This document shows positions 1 through 7,463 of a stretch of 16,672 nt of DNA, piece by piece. The notes below the pieces were generated by a model. It searched no databases and was not told where the DNA came from. It saw only the letters and a list, made by a program, of their open reading frames with translations. This stretch comes from Candidatus Omnitrophota bacterium (lineage in GTDB: Bacteria > Omnitrophota > Gorgyraeia > 2-01-FULL-45-10). The stretch covers positions 1-16,672 of the forward strand of contig JAPLMH010000072.1 of NCBI GenBank assembly GCA_026387135.1, read 5' to 3'. The first letter of the stretch is position 1. Every line of letters begins with the position of its first letter. The position numbers were made by a program, and so were the translations under genes.

Positions 1-744
1 CACGGCCAGGATATAGTCGATCGTCTTGAACTCGCAGGAGTAGTTCTCTTTAACGGATGGCAGAGATAATAAGTTGATGCCGGACAACTGCCGCATTATC
101 ATGGGCATAGCAAATATCACGGCGCCAATTACTATAATGAATGCCGAACGCCGGCATTCCTTATTAAAGAGCGCATAGATCACGAGAGTGAGCATTATAA
201 AGTACGATACGCCTATGTGCGTATAAAAACATAATGCAAGCAGGAGAAGAGCGAAGACCGTCTTCTTATCCATAAATTGCCATATAGATAGTATCCCGAA
301 CGTGAGAGCGATAGTCGAGGGCATATGGTTAGTTAAAGAAGCATAGAATGACAAAGATGAGCTTATGGTGACGAGAGAGAAGAACGCGAGGCATGAGGAA
401 AATTTATTTCTTAAAAAACTCCACAATGTGACCAGGAACGTTAATGGTAAGATTACGCTGAATATTTTTGCCAGGATTATCTTGTCGACGCCGGCCTCCA
501 TGAATAGCGCCAGCACCATGTGAAAAAGAGGCGGATATACATGCGGCCTTCCGGCCGGAGCATATTGCCAGAAGTCCCAGCTCGAGTAACCGCCCTTCTG
601 AATAAAGCCCCACGCGGTCAAGAGATGATAATAGATGTCCAGATGCTGCGGAAATATCGGCCATCGGGATATCTGCATGATCGCGTAGAATATCAGGATG
701 ATAATGGACCAGAAATCGTAGGAGAAGTATTTTTTTTCAGTCAT
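1..744 (-). CDS. Polytopic membrane protein, possible GT-C-type glycosyltransferase (truncated by window edge)
   Basis: This open frame runs from an ATG at 744 off the left edge, and 248 codons are visible. The product is strongly hydrophobic with several predicted membrane helices. After a first helix (about residues 12-28) comes a loop carrying HLDIYYH (34-40) and APAGRPHVYPPLFH (62-75). An acidic residue in the first periplasmic loop followed by a Tyr-Pro-Pro segment is typical of GT-C-fold glycosyltransferases and STT3-like proteins, so a lipid-linked sugar transferase role is a reasonable guess, but no family is certain. The start overlaps the stop of the upstream GIY-YIG gene by 8 bases and is preceded by AAAGG inside that gene, which suggests translational coupling. 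The C-terminal part is outside the window, so the usual length cannot be judged. Confidence 0.6.
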   Translation of the reverse strand, partial: MTEKKYFSYDFWSIIILIFYAIMQISRWPIFPQHLDIYYHLLTAWGFIQKGGYSSWDFWQYAPAGRPHVYPPLFHMVLALFMEAGVDKIILAKIFSVILPLTFLVTLWSFLRNKFSSCLAFFSLVTISSSLSFYASLTNHMPSTIALTFGILSIWQFMDKKTVFALLLLALCFYTHIGVSYFIMLTLVIYALFNKECRRSAFIIVIGAVIFAMPMIMRQLSGINLLSLPSVKENYSCEFKTIDYILAV

Positions 745-985
745 GACCTTTTTTTATCAGCGCTAATTTTTTAATTCTTGGCCAACTCTTGATCTCGGCT
801 TCGCGTTTTAACGCCCCGGACCTGTCAGGATAACGTTCGCTATGGAGCAATCTTACGGGCGTTCTTCCATAAGTGTACCTGGCGCCCGTCTTGGCATTGT
901 GCTCGCCCAGCCGGCGCTTAACATCCGTCGTGACGCCGGTGTATAGAGAAGAGTCCGAGCATTTGATTATGTACACGTACCACAT
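737..985 (-). CDS. GIY-YIG nuclease superfamily protein (YhbQ/UPF0213-like)
   Basis: An 82-residue single-domain GIY-YIG protein. MWYVYIIKCSD at the N-terminus and LYTG at about 14-17 form the two-strand GIY-YIG signature. They are followed by TTDVKRRLGEHN with the conserved Arg, and by a late KREAEIKSWPRIKKLALI block with the catalytic-type Glu. This is the layout of the small YhbQ/YazA group, whose members are proposed DNA nucleases with poorly known roles. I chose the ATG at 985. A longer frame reaching 1084 would translate through the tRNA-Arg gene, whereas 985 places the Met directly at the domain start and has AAAGGAAG upstream. That Shine-Dalgarno sequence lies in the loop of a hairpin (989-1021). 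The stop overlaps the next gene by 8 bases. Confidence 0.85.
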   Translation of the reverse strand: MWYVYIIKCSDSSLYTGVTTDVKRRLGEHNAKTGARYTYGRTPVRLLHSERYPDRSGALKREAEIKSWPRIKKLALIKKGHD

Positions 986-988
986 GAC

Positions 989-1021
989 AAATTTTGCTAC
1001 TTCCTTTCGCCAGCAAAATTT
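989..1021 (-). promoter_or_regulatory. Hairpin between tRNA-Arg and the GIY-YIG start, Shine-Dalgarno in loop
   Basis: A perfect 10-base inverted repeat (AAATTTTGCT at 989-998, AGCAAAATTT at 1012-1021) encloses a 13-base loop. On the minus-strand RNA the loop reads GGCGAAAGGAAGU and so exposes the purine-rich ribosome binding site of the GIY-YIG gene. The stem begins 3 bases from the start codon and 2 bases from the tRNA CCA end. No U-run follows, so it is not an intrinsic terminator. It may guide tRNA 3' processing or modulate translation. Confidence 0.55.
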
Positions 1022-1023
1022 AG

Positions 1024-1099
1024 TGGCGCGCCCGGGCAGAATTGAACTGCCACAACTGGCTTCGGAGGCCAGTGCCCTATCCATTTAGGCCACGGGCGC
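1024..1099 (-). tRNA. tRNA-Arg (anticodon CCG), CCA encoded
   Basis: A full cloverleaf can be folded by eye. The 7-bp acceptor stem is GCGCCCG/CGGGCGC, and the D-arm has AAATGGATA in its loop. The anticodon stem CTGGC/GCCAG has loop CTCCGAA and therefore anticodon CCG. The variable loop is short, and the T-arm is GGCAG/CTGCC with TTCAATT. Discriminator G73 is followed by an encoded CCA (1026-1024). The 5' end is only 6 bases after the stop of the MFS gene at 1106, so the tRNA is probably released from a long co-transcript by RNase P and 3' processing. Confidence 0.97.
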
Positions 1100-1105
1100 G
1101 CAATA

Positions 1106-2317
1106 CTATAAATTTTTATTGCGCATAAGAAAAGATCCGGCTACACAGAATAGGCCGCTTGCCATGATCGCGTTCGGAGCGCCGAATCTGTTAGCAAGAG
1201 CTCCCGCTATAAGGCACCCGAACGGTACCATGCCCATGAAAGCGACCATAAATAAACTCATGACCCGGCCGCGTTTATCGTCGTGTACGATCGCCTGTAT
1301 AATAGTATTATTGGCGGACATCTGTACCATCATGCCGAATCCTATGAATAATAGGGTCAGCATAGATAGCCATAAAACCCTGGAAAATGAAAAGGCTACC
1401 AAGCCTACGCCGAAAATATTGGTAGTTAAAAAGACTATTCCGTTCAAGCCTTTTGTGCCCTCACGGGACGCGAGAAAGAATGCGCCTATTAAAGCGCCAA
1501 GGCCGGTTGATCCCATCAGGAGACCGAGGGTATTTGCACCTCCGTGCACTACATCTTTCGCAAAGACAGGCATCAGGACTACATAGGACATGCCCATCAT
1601 GCTTACCAGGCCGGTCAGTAGCAGGATGGACCTTATCAATTTATTGCCGAAAGCGTAGTTGACGCCCTCCTTTAAGCCCCGCATTATATGCTTGTCCTGG
1701 TTTACTATCACGCGATGGGTAATATGCATGCCCAGGAGCGCAGCAATGACCGCTATATAGCTCAGGCCGTTAAATAGAAAGCAGATGCCCTCCCCAAAAA
1801 GAGCCACGAGTATGCCGGCGATGGAAGGGCCTATGAGCCTGGCGGCGTTGAAGACCAATGAATTGAGCGCTATCGCATTCCCCAGATCCTCTCTTTTACC
1901 TACGATCTCAACTAAGAAGGCGTGCCTCGCCGGAGAATCGAAAGATACGACTATGCCTAAAAATATAGTTAGCGCAAATATGTGCCATACCTCTACTTTT
2001 CCGGTCATTATCAGCGCCGCAAGTATCAGAGCCTGCACCATCTCCAGCGCCTGGGTTATGACCAGCATGCGGTGCCTGTTCATCCTGTCGGCAAGCACTC
2101 CGGCGAAGGGAGTGAATATGAACGTCGGGATATTCCCCAGGAACCCTACGAAGCCGAGCATGAAAGGAGATTTCGTAAGACGGTAGATAAGCCAGCCTAT
2201 GGCCATCTGCTGCATCCATGTCCCGGTCAATGATATACCCTGGCCTATAAAGAAGAGGCGGTAATTCTTATGCCTTAGCGCCCTGAACATATGTTTAAGA
2301 TTATCTGATAAATTCAT
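1106..2317 (-). CDS. MFS transporter, MFS_3/EntS-like exporter family
   Basis: A 403-residue major facilitator protein with about 12 predicted membrane helices, the normal size for the family. N-terminal FRALRHKNYRLFFIGQGIS and the first-helix GTWMQQMAIGWLIYRLT are hallmarks of the MFS_3 group that includes the enterobactin exporter EntS and related drug exporters. The conserved loop 2-3 motif A appears as GVLADRMNRHR (about 73-83). Members are proton-driven inner-membrane efflux pumps; the substrate here is unknown. The gene is the last protein gene before tRNA-Arg, and its start overlaps the NYN-domain gene by 17 bases, so it is probably translationally coupled. Its place at the tail of the GH3 operon allows, but does not show, a role in exporting the same product as the DHA2 pump. 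Confidence 0.9.
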   Translation of the reverse strand: MNLSDNLKHMFRALRHKNYRLFFIGQGISLTGTWMQQMAIGWLIYRLTKSPFMLGFVGFLGNIPTFIFTPFAGVLADRMNRHRMLVITQALEMVQALILAALIMTGKVEVWHIFALTIFLGIVVSFDSPARHAFLVEIVGKREDLGNAIALNSLVFNAARLIGPSIAGILVALFGEGICFLFNGLSYIAVIAALLGMHITHRVIVNQDKHIMRGLKEGVNYAFGNKLIRSILLLTGLVSMMGMSYVVLMPVFAKDVVHGGANTLGLLMGSTGLGALIGAFFLASREGTKGLNGIVFLTTNIFGVGLVAFSFSRVLWLSMLTLLFIGFGMMVQMSANNTIIQAIVHDDKRGRVMSLFMVAFMGMVPFGCLIAGALANRFGAPNAIMASGLFCVAGSFLMRNKNL

Positions 2318-2681
2318 AGAACTTTCTTACCGATATTACGGTGGCGCCGGCGGCGCGGGAGCTATTCCCCACGCGGTTATCGTCCGAGACGACTATAACA
2401 TGAAATTTTTCCGATTTATCCTGAGCCAGGCGTATTATCGATCTGTCCCCCTCGCCTGTGCCGGAAAATATCTGATTTGGTTTATTGAAGGATAGCCCCA
2501 TATATTCATCTCTTCCGTCAAATACTACGTGGACTTCGGCTATCCCTCCATGACGGCGCTGGTACTCTCTGGCCAGGTCCGTTATCGCACTCCTGGCATC
2601 CTCGAGGCTCTCGTCCAAAAGATCGTCGATCTCGGGTATCTTATGTATCGCGTTATACCCGTCTACTATCAATACCTTCAT
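2301..2681 (-). CDS. YacP-like NYN/PIN-fold nuclease domain protein
   Basis: A 126-residue protein that is essentially one NYN (PIN-like) domain. It starts with MKVLIVDGYNAIH (Asp7, Asn10), continues with an acidic VVFDGRDEY strand (Asp55), a GEGDRSI segment (Asp79) and VVSDDNRVGNSSRAAGATV (Asp100/101). These acidic residues form the metal-binding site of PIN-type ribonucleases. YacP homologues are about 170 residues and are associated with rRNA/mRNA processing; this one is shorter but keeps the whole catalytic core. It overlaps its upstream neighbour (radical SAM) by 29 bases and its downstream neighbour (MFS_3) by 17. The family assignment is good, but nuclease activity is inferred from the preserved acidic residues. 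Confidence 0.85.
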   Translation of the reverse strand: MKVLIVDGYNAIHKIPEIDDLLDESLEDARSAITDLAREYQRRHGGIAEVHVVFDGRDEYMGLSFNKPNQIFSGTGEGDRSIIRLAQDKSEKFHVIVVSDDNRVGNSSRAAGATVISVRKFYEFIR

Positions 2682-3882
2682 ACGGATTAAAGTACCCCAT
2701 CTTAAGTTTTGGAAACTCTCTTTTTAACATATGGATCGTCTCTTTTATGCCGAACATCTCTTCGGGCCTTACCGATATCCCGAGCTCCTCAAAATATCTC
2801 AATGGATCATAATTCAGATTGCGCCATTGTATCATATCCACACGAGTCTCCTCTATCAGCTTTTTAAAGGCGGCGATCTCATCCAGAGAATCGGTGAACC
2901 CCGGCATCGTAAGATAGTTCAGCGATACAAATCCGCCCCTCTTCCTGGCCTCCTTGATGGATCTTATAAGATCATTGAACGAATAATTTTTCGGCTTATA
3001 ATATTTGACGTAGTATTTTTCGCGCGCGCTGTTTAAGCTTACCCGTATAGAGTCAAGGCCCGCATCGAAGAGCCTTGCTACAGCGCCGGGCGAACTTGCG
3101 TTGGTATTCATATTTATCACGCCCTTCGAAGAGCATCTTCTGATGGACCTTATGGCCTTCTCTATGACTGCGGCTGAAAGCAGCGGCTCGCCCTCGCATC
3201 CCTGGCCGAAACTGACTATAGGCCGTCTTACATTATCGATATGATAAAGGGCTATCTGGGCTATCTCTCCCGGCGTAGGGATAAATTTTATCCTCGGCTG
3301 CGTAACGGGGCATCTATTTTTGGGTTGATACGAGATGCATCCGGCGCATTGGGCGTTGCACGCAGGAGACGTAGGAAGAGGCGCCTCATATCTGGCCAGG
3401 AAGAGATTCTTGGCATTTGGACAACCATAGGACAGCGCGCATCTTTCGAGATGCTTGACAATCCTATTCTTCGGGAAGATCTTATTAAGTTTTGCCGCGC
3501 CGCGACGGACTCGCCCCATATCCATGAAACGCGAATCGTGACAGAGCGACCTGTCTACGCGTACCGCCGCGGCGTATATATCACCGTCATGGATCGCGCA
3601 TGCCGCATAAGCAAAGAGCGGTAAGGGCTTGGGCCTGCCAACCTCCCGATATGCGCTATTGTATGTGACCGTATATCCCGGCGGTAAAAAAGCTGCCATG
3701 GGCAGACGGTCCTTCTCCTGTATAAAATTTAAAGTCCGGGGATCATAGGCGACCGCCATTCTGTCCGGTAGATTAAATATCTCGCTTCCTGGAGGCAATT
3801 TAATAAGATCGGTCGGCCCAAGGCGAAAAAAATGGCCGCCCTTCATACCCGCGGGTTCTCTGATATTATTAATTCTCTTCAT
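2653..3882 (-). CDS. Radical SAM protein of unassigned family
   Basis: A 409-residue protein with a radical SAM core in its C-terminal two thirds. The CX3CX2C cluster motif is CNAQCAGC (Cys175, Cys179, Cys182), reached after an unusually long N-terminal region of about 170 residues. The SAM-binding GGEP-type motif appears as QGCEGEPL (about 227-234). NMNTNA and DSIRVSLNSA strands follow, as in other members. Extra cysteines at 148, 154 and 191 flank the motif and could bind a second cluster or a metal. There is no recognisable B12-binding domain. The substrate is unknown. The start at 3882 overlaps the adenosyltransferase gene by 14 bases and has no clear Shine-Dalgarno sequence; Met13 (3846) is an alternative. 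The end overlaps the NYN gene by 29 bases. Confidence 0.85.
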   Translation of the reverse strand: MKRINNIREPAGMKGGHFFRLGPTDLIKLPPGSEIFNLPDRMAVAYDPRTLNFIQEKDRLPMAAFLPPGYTVTYNSAYREVGRPKPLPLFAYAACAIHDGDIYAAAVRVDRSLCHDSRFMDMGRVRRGAAKLNKIFPKNRIVKHLERCALSYGCPNAKNLFLARYEAPLPTSPACNAQCAGCISYQPKNRCPVTQPRIKFIPTPGEIAQIALYHIDNVRRPIVSFGQGCEGEPLLSAAVIEKAIRSIRRCSSKGVINMNTNASSPGAVARLFDAGLDSIRVSLNSAREKYYVKYYKPKNYSFNDLIRSIKEARKRGGFVSLNYLTMPGFTDSLDEIAAFKKLIEETRVDMIQWRNLNYDPLRYFEELGISVRPEEMFGIKETIHMLKREFPKLKMGYFNPYEGIDSRRV

Positions 3883-4387
3883 TTGATCTTGCCAGAAGAT
3901 AGAGCAGGTCGGATAGGCGATTAAGATAGATCGCTATATTGGGATTTTTTACCATGCCTTTTTTTTGCAGCGTAACGCTTCTTCGTTCTGCGCGCCGTGC
4001 AATAGCGCGCGCCACATCGAGAGCGCTCGAAGCCGCGCCCTTACCCGGGATACAGAACGATCTCATCCTTGTTGCGCATTTGCCCTCCAGGCGATCTATC
4101 TCTCTCTCAAGAATAGATATAGAGCTTTTAGACGCTCTCTTTTTTATTTTGCTTGAGCCCGCGGCGCTCGTGGCCGCTTCGGCGCATAGAGCGATGAGCT
4201 CCTTCTGTATCGAATGAACGACCCTCTTCGTATTTTTGTCCTTCGACGCGTTCTTGGCCATGCCCAAGAACGAAGAGAGTTCGTCAAGGGCGCCGCATAT
4301 CTCTACGCGTATATCATCCTTATCCACCCTCGTACCGCAATACAATGACGTCTTGCCTTTATCGCCGGTCTTAGTCACTATGCTCAT
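3869..4387 (-). CDS. Cob(I)alamin adenosyltransferase, PduO/MMAB type
   Basis: A 172-residue ATP:cob(I)alamin adenosyltransferase, which makes adenosylcobalamin in the cytoplasm by transferring the adenosyl group of ATP to reduced corrinoid. All PduO-type landmarks are visible: the ATP-binding TKTGDKGKTSL (5-15), EICGALDELSSFLG (about 29-42), the ARAIARRAERR helix (126-136) and IYLNRLSDLLYLLAR (about 153-167). The length is normal. I chose the ATG at 4387 over one 14 codons upstream because the protein then begins MSIVTKTGDKG as in homologues and AAGGTG sits just upstream. The ATG shares a base with the current stop of the DHA2 gene. No adenosylcobalamin-dependent enzyme is seen in the window. 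Family symbols in use are pduO, mmaB and yvqK; which fits best is unclear. Confidence 0.93.
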   Translation of the reverse strand: MSIVTKTGDKGKTSLYCGTRVDKDDIRVEICGALDELSSFLGMAKNASKDKNTKRVVHSIQKELIALCAEAATSAAGSSKIKKRASKSSISILEREIDRLEGKCATRMRSFCIPGKGAASSALDVARAIARRAERRSVTLQKKGMVKNPNIAIYLNRLSDLLYLLARSNEEN

Positions 4388-5805
4388 CACACACACCTTA
4401 AGGGGCCAGGCGCTTTTTGTCTTTTGCAAGAAGCGCGAAAATAAATCCCGCGATACAGGTCGAATCCCGCCATCAGCACTTCGGGTGAATGTTTGACATT
4501 CTGGATATTCATCTGCAGCGCGGCCGCCTTGGCGTATACCGCCTTCATCAATACGAGCGGCATAACGGCTATCCCGAATACACCGCCCAGGCTCATGACT
4601 ATCTTATACACGGCCGATCCCATTCCCTGCTTATCCGAAGGAGCGTGCGCCATCACCAGTTTGTTATTGGCCGGCAAAAAACACCCTATAGCTATTCCGG
4701 CTACTATGAGCGATGGCAATATAAAGAGCGATGAAGACTTCGGCGTAAAGAGAGAGAACATAAAGAAAGCCAGGCCGGTCAAAGCCATGCCTACGGAACA
4801 TATCTTTCTGGCGCCTATTCTATCCGATATGATCCCGGCCAAGGGCGCGAATATCATGACCATCAGCGCGGGCGCCATCAGAAATAAGCCCGAATGCATG
4901 GCGTCGAGCCCCTTCACCATGTTAAGATAGAAAGGAAAGAGGAATAAGAGTCCCATATAGACAAATATCGCCGCGAAGGCCGAAAGGACCGCGAATGTGA
5001 AATCAAGATTTTTGAAGAGCGCTATATCGAGTATCGGTTCCGGTGTCCTCTTCTCGCGTATAATGAAAAGTATAAGCGCCGCGACAAATACCGCCAGGCA
5101 CGATAGGATCACCGGATTATTCAGCCCCATCTTTCCTACAGAGTTCAGCGTATATATTAACGGAGCGAGCGAAATAAATATCAGCACTGCGCCAAGATAG
5201 TCTATGCTTTCCCGCAAAGATTTCCCTTCTTTTTCCGGCAATATTTTAAAAGCGGCTATCGCCACGCAAATACCTATCGGAATATTCACAAGAAAGACTC
5301 CGTGCCAGCCCATGTGGCCATTGATGTATCCGCCGAGGACCGGCCCTAAAGAGAAACCAAGGCCTTGAGCCGTGGCCATGATGCCGAGCGCGCGGCCCTG
5401 TATGGATGACGGCAGACACGTAGTTATAATAGCGATGCCTATAGGACTGAACATCGCCTCCCCGAAACACTGAAATATCCTTAAAGCGAACAATATGTCC
5501 AACGTAGGCGCAAAAGCGCAGAGAGATGTTCCCGCTATAAATATGACCAGGCCCGACGTAAATATCTTTTTAAGCCCCAGGACATCTCCGAGCTTTCCAA
5601 AAAGTAGAACAGTGCTCGTCACCACCAATAGATATGCCAGGGGCAGCCTTGCTACACTGCCTATAGTGGCATTGAAATAACTCGTTATCGTCGGCAAAGA
5701 TATATTGAGCATACTGTAATCTACGCTGAACATGAATACCGATGCGGAGATCACCGCGACGATCAGGTTCTGTTTGCGTTTATCTTGTATCAGGAGCTCT
5801 TTCAT
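4387..5805 (-). CDS. DHA2-family (14-TM) MFS drug/metabolite exporter, C-terminus apparently frameshifted
   Basis: A 472-residue major facilitator of the DHA2 (EmrB/QacA) family, proton-driven exporters with 14 helices. Motif D1 is seen as DYSMLNISLPTI (29-40), motif A as GKLGDVLGLKK (70-80) and the antiporter motif C as GLGFSLGPVLGGYI (about 148-161). The body is normal, but the last 26 residues of the called frame are polar and basic instead of forming helix 14. Skipping one C at 4458-4459 restores a hydrophobic tail, CIAGFIFALLAKDKKRLAP, ending at a TAA at 4398-4400, just before the Shine-Dalgarno sequence of the next gene. The ATG overlaps the GH3-1 stop by 1 base (TAATG). Its position directly after GH3-1 suggests it exports the operon's product. 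Confidence 0.9.
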   Translation of the reverse strand: MKELLIQDKRKQNLIVAVISASVFMFSVDYSMLNISLPTITSYFNATIGSVARLPLAYLLVVTSTVLLFGKLGDVLGLKKIFTSGLVIFIAGTSLCAFAPTLDILFALRIFQCFGEAMFSPIGIAIITTCLPSSIQGRALGIMATAQGLGFSLGPVLGGYINGHMGWHGVFLVNIPIGICVAIAAFKILPEKEGKSLRESIDYLGAVLIFISLAPLIYTLNSVGKMGLNNPVILSCLAVFVAALILFIIREKRTPEPILDIALFKNLDFTFAVLSAFAAIFVYMGLLFLFPFYLNMVKGLDAMHSGLFLMAPALMVMIFAPLAGIISDRIGARKICSVGMALTGLAFFMFSLFTPKSSSLFILPSLIVAGIAIGCFLPANNKLVMAHAPSDKQGMGSAVYKIVMSLGGVFGIAVMPLVLMKAVYAKAAALQMNIQNVKHSPEVLMAGFDLYRGIYFRASCKRQKAPGPLRCV

Positions 5806-7463
5806 TATAAAGGTATCTCTTCGATTATCTTGAACTCGGGCGGGGTCTTGAAGTCACAGCGTAAGTGGCAGGCTTTGAACTGGCTGTCGTGCTGGAGGGC
5901 GGCCAGACGCGCCTTTCGGAATCTTTCAAAAGAACCTTTCTCCAGGATCTTTAACGTAGGGCTCCCCAGCCTTTGAGAGCTGCGTTTCGCCTTATATTCC
6001 ATGTTGATCTTACCCAGGCTCTCTTCGACATGATTTAAGAAATGCTTCTTCTTGTCCGCGTCGTGCTCCTGAGTGAACTCCACTAAAAAGGAATAACCCG
6101 GAGGGATCCGCCACTCCAGACATGCGCAGAAGAACTCCACATCTACGCCGGTAGCTTCTTTCGCTTTGTGTATCGCATCTATGATCTGGGCCTCATACAG
6201 CTTCTCACCGGTAGCGGAAGATACGTTCTTTCCCTTCTGGATAAACTCTATCACGGGCGCGGCTTTTTGGAAGCCCACCACTTTTATTATGTCGTCTATG
6301 TTATACCGGTAGAGTCCTCCGGGAGTTGTAAATATGATATAGTAGCGGCCGCCCTTCTTCAGTTTATCCAGAGTAAGATATCTCGGATGCGCTTTCTCGA
6401 TATCCTCTTCGGGTATAAATTCATAAAAATTTGAGGCGGTGGTGAGGACCCCGCTCGGGCCGTCATCCGATATAGGCACCGACACCCGCGCCTCGGTCGA
6501 TACGTATCCAAAGTCCCGCATCTTTATATCTTCCGGAAAATATTTATAAAGCTCCTTTACGTACAACCCCACCGTGCCGCCTGTCCAGCACGCTATGAGA
6601 GCGAGATCCTTCCAGAAGTCCTTAGGAAGTAGAGCGCCCTTTTCCATAAGAAGCTTCTCCAAAAACTCGGCTCTTTCCGGGTTGGGCCTCATCGTCTTCT
6701 CTATTTTTCTGCGCAAGCGTATATCTATATCCAGGGACGCTTTAAGCGAGCCCGTCCTTATGTCATCTATTATCTCCCTGGCATAGCTTTCTATCTTCTG
6801 GCAGAGCACAAGTATCGTAAGGGGGTTCATCGTAGATATATTGGTAACGTCTGCTTCCATGCCTATCCTGAGCATGGTGTAATACCGCGCTTCGTAATCT
6901 TTTATGCAGAAGACTTCATAGGGAAGAGCGTAATGCTTTTTAATAAGCGACGGCATATTTTTGTACGCGTCGCCGGATTCTGAGCCATAGGGAGCGCCGC
7001 TCATTGCATAGCCTTCCACTGCCGGGCTCATTATGACGAGGGCCTTACCTTTCAACGCTTCGGGATGGTCGGTGAGAAGGCGGTATAGCCATACGCTCAT
7101 CACTTTTGACTTTTGCCGGCGGGAACGCGTGGTCACCGGGATAAATTTAGGCTTGCTGGTGGTGCCGCTCGTTATGCCGAAGAATATAGCCTTCTCTTTA
7201 GTCAGCACTCCCTGCTTCCCGCTCATCATCTTCTTTATGTAAGGTCTTAGCGATTCGTAGTTATTGACGGGGACTTTATTCTGGAAATCCTCCACGGTCT
7301 TGATCGAACTGAACCCATGCTCTTTACCGTAGAGCGTATCCCTGTTCTTCTTTATGATATTGAATAATAGCTTCTTCTGTATCTTTATAGGATCTACGGT
7401 AGAGCGGTCAAACTTCATGCTGTCAAAAACGCGGGTTCTTATGAGAAGGCCGATAAGGTTCAT
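5805..7463 (-). CDS. GH3-family acyl-adenylate/amido synthetase (copy 1)
   Basis: A 552-residue member of the GH3 family, the acyl-adenylate-forming branch whose plant members conjugate auxin or jasmonate to amino acids via an acyl-AMP. Visible ATP-site motifs are TSGTTSKPK (98-106, P-loop-like motif I), GYVSTEAR (319-326, motif II) and GLYRYNIDDIIKV (383-395, the GH3 form of YRxGD). A hinge-like GEKLYE (419-424) marks the start of the small C-terminal domain. The length is full. No signal peptide or membrane helix is seen, so it should be cytoplasmic. ATGA overlap with the racemase gene upstream and TAATG overlap with the exporter downstream argue for tightly coupled expression. Bacterial GH3 substrates are largely unknown, so acyl and amine partners cannot be assigned. 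It is a clear paralogue of the GH3 gene at 10733-12391. Confidence 0.93.
   Translation of the reverse strand: MNLIGLLIRTRVFDSMKFDRSTVDPIKIQKKLLFNIIKKNRDTLYGKEHGFSSIKTVEDFQNKVPVNNYESLRPYIKKMMSGKQGVLTKEKAIFFGITSGTTSKPKFIPVTTRSRRQKSKVMSVWLYRLLTDHPEALKGKALVIMSPAVEGYAMSGAPYGSESGDAYKNMPSLIKKHYALPYEVFCIKDYEARYYTMLRIGMEADVTNISTMNPLTILVLCQKIESYAREIIDDIRTGSLKASLDIDIRLRRKIEKTMRPNPERAEFLEKLLMEKGALLPKDFWKDLALIACWTGGTVGLYVKELYKYFPEDIKMRDFGYVSTEARVSVPISDDGPSGVLTTASNFYEFIPEEDIEKAHPRYLTLDKLKKGGRYYIIFTTPGGLYRYNIDDIIKVVGFQKAAPVIEFIQKGKNVSSATGEKLYEAQIIDAIHKAKEATGVDVEFFCACLEWRIPPGYSFLVEFTQEHDADKKKHFLNHVEESLGKINMEYKAKRSSQRLGSPTLKILEKGSFERFRKARLAALQHDSQFKACHLRCDFKTPPEFKIIEEIPL

Noticed and set aside
986..1084. N-terminal extension of the GIY-YIG frame
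   Set aside because: It would translate through most of the tRNA-Arg gene; the domain starts at the Met at 985.
1119..1586. 155-codon plus-strand open frame
   Set aside because: It lies antisense within the MFS_3 gene; its residues are a Pro/Arg/Thr-rich shadow with no domain signature.
4493..4930. 145-codon plus-strand open frame
   Set aside because: It is antisense to the DHA2 exporter and has no ribosome site or domain.
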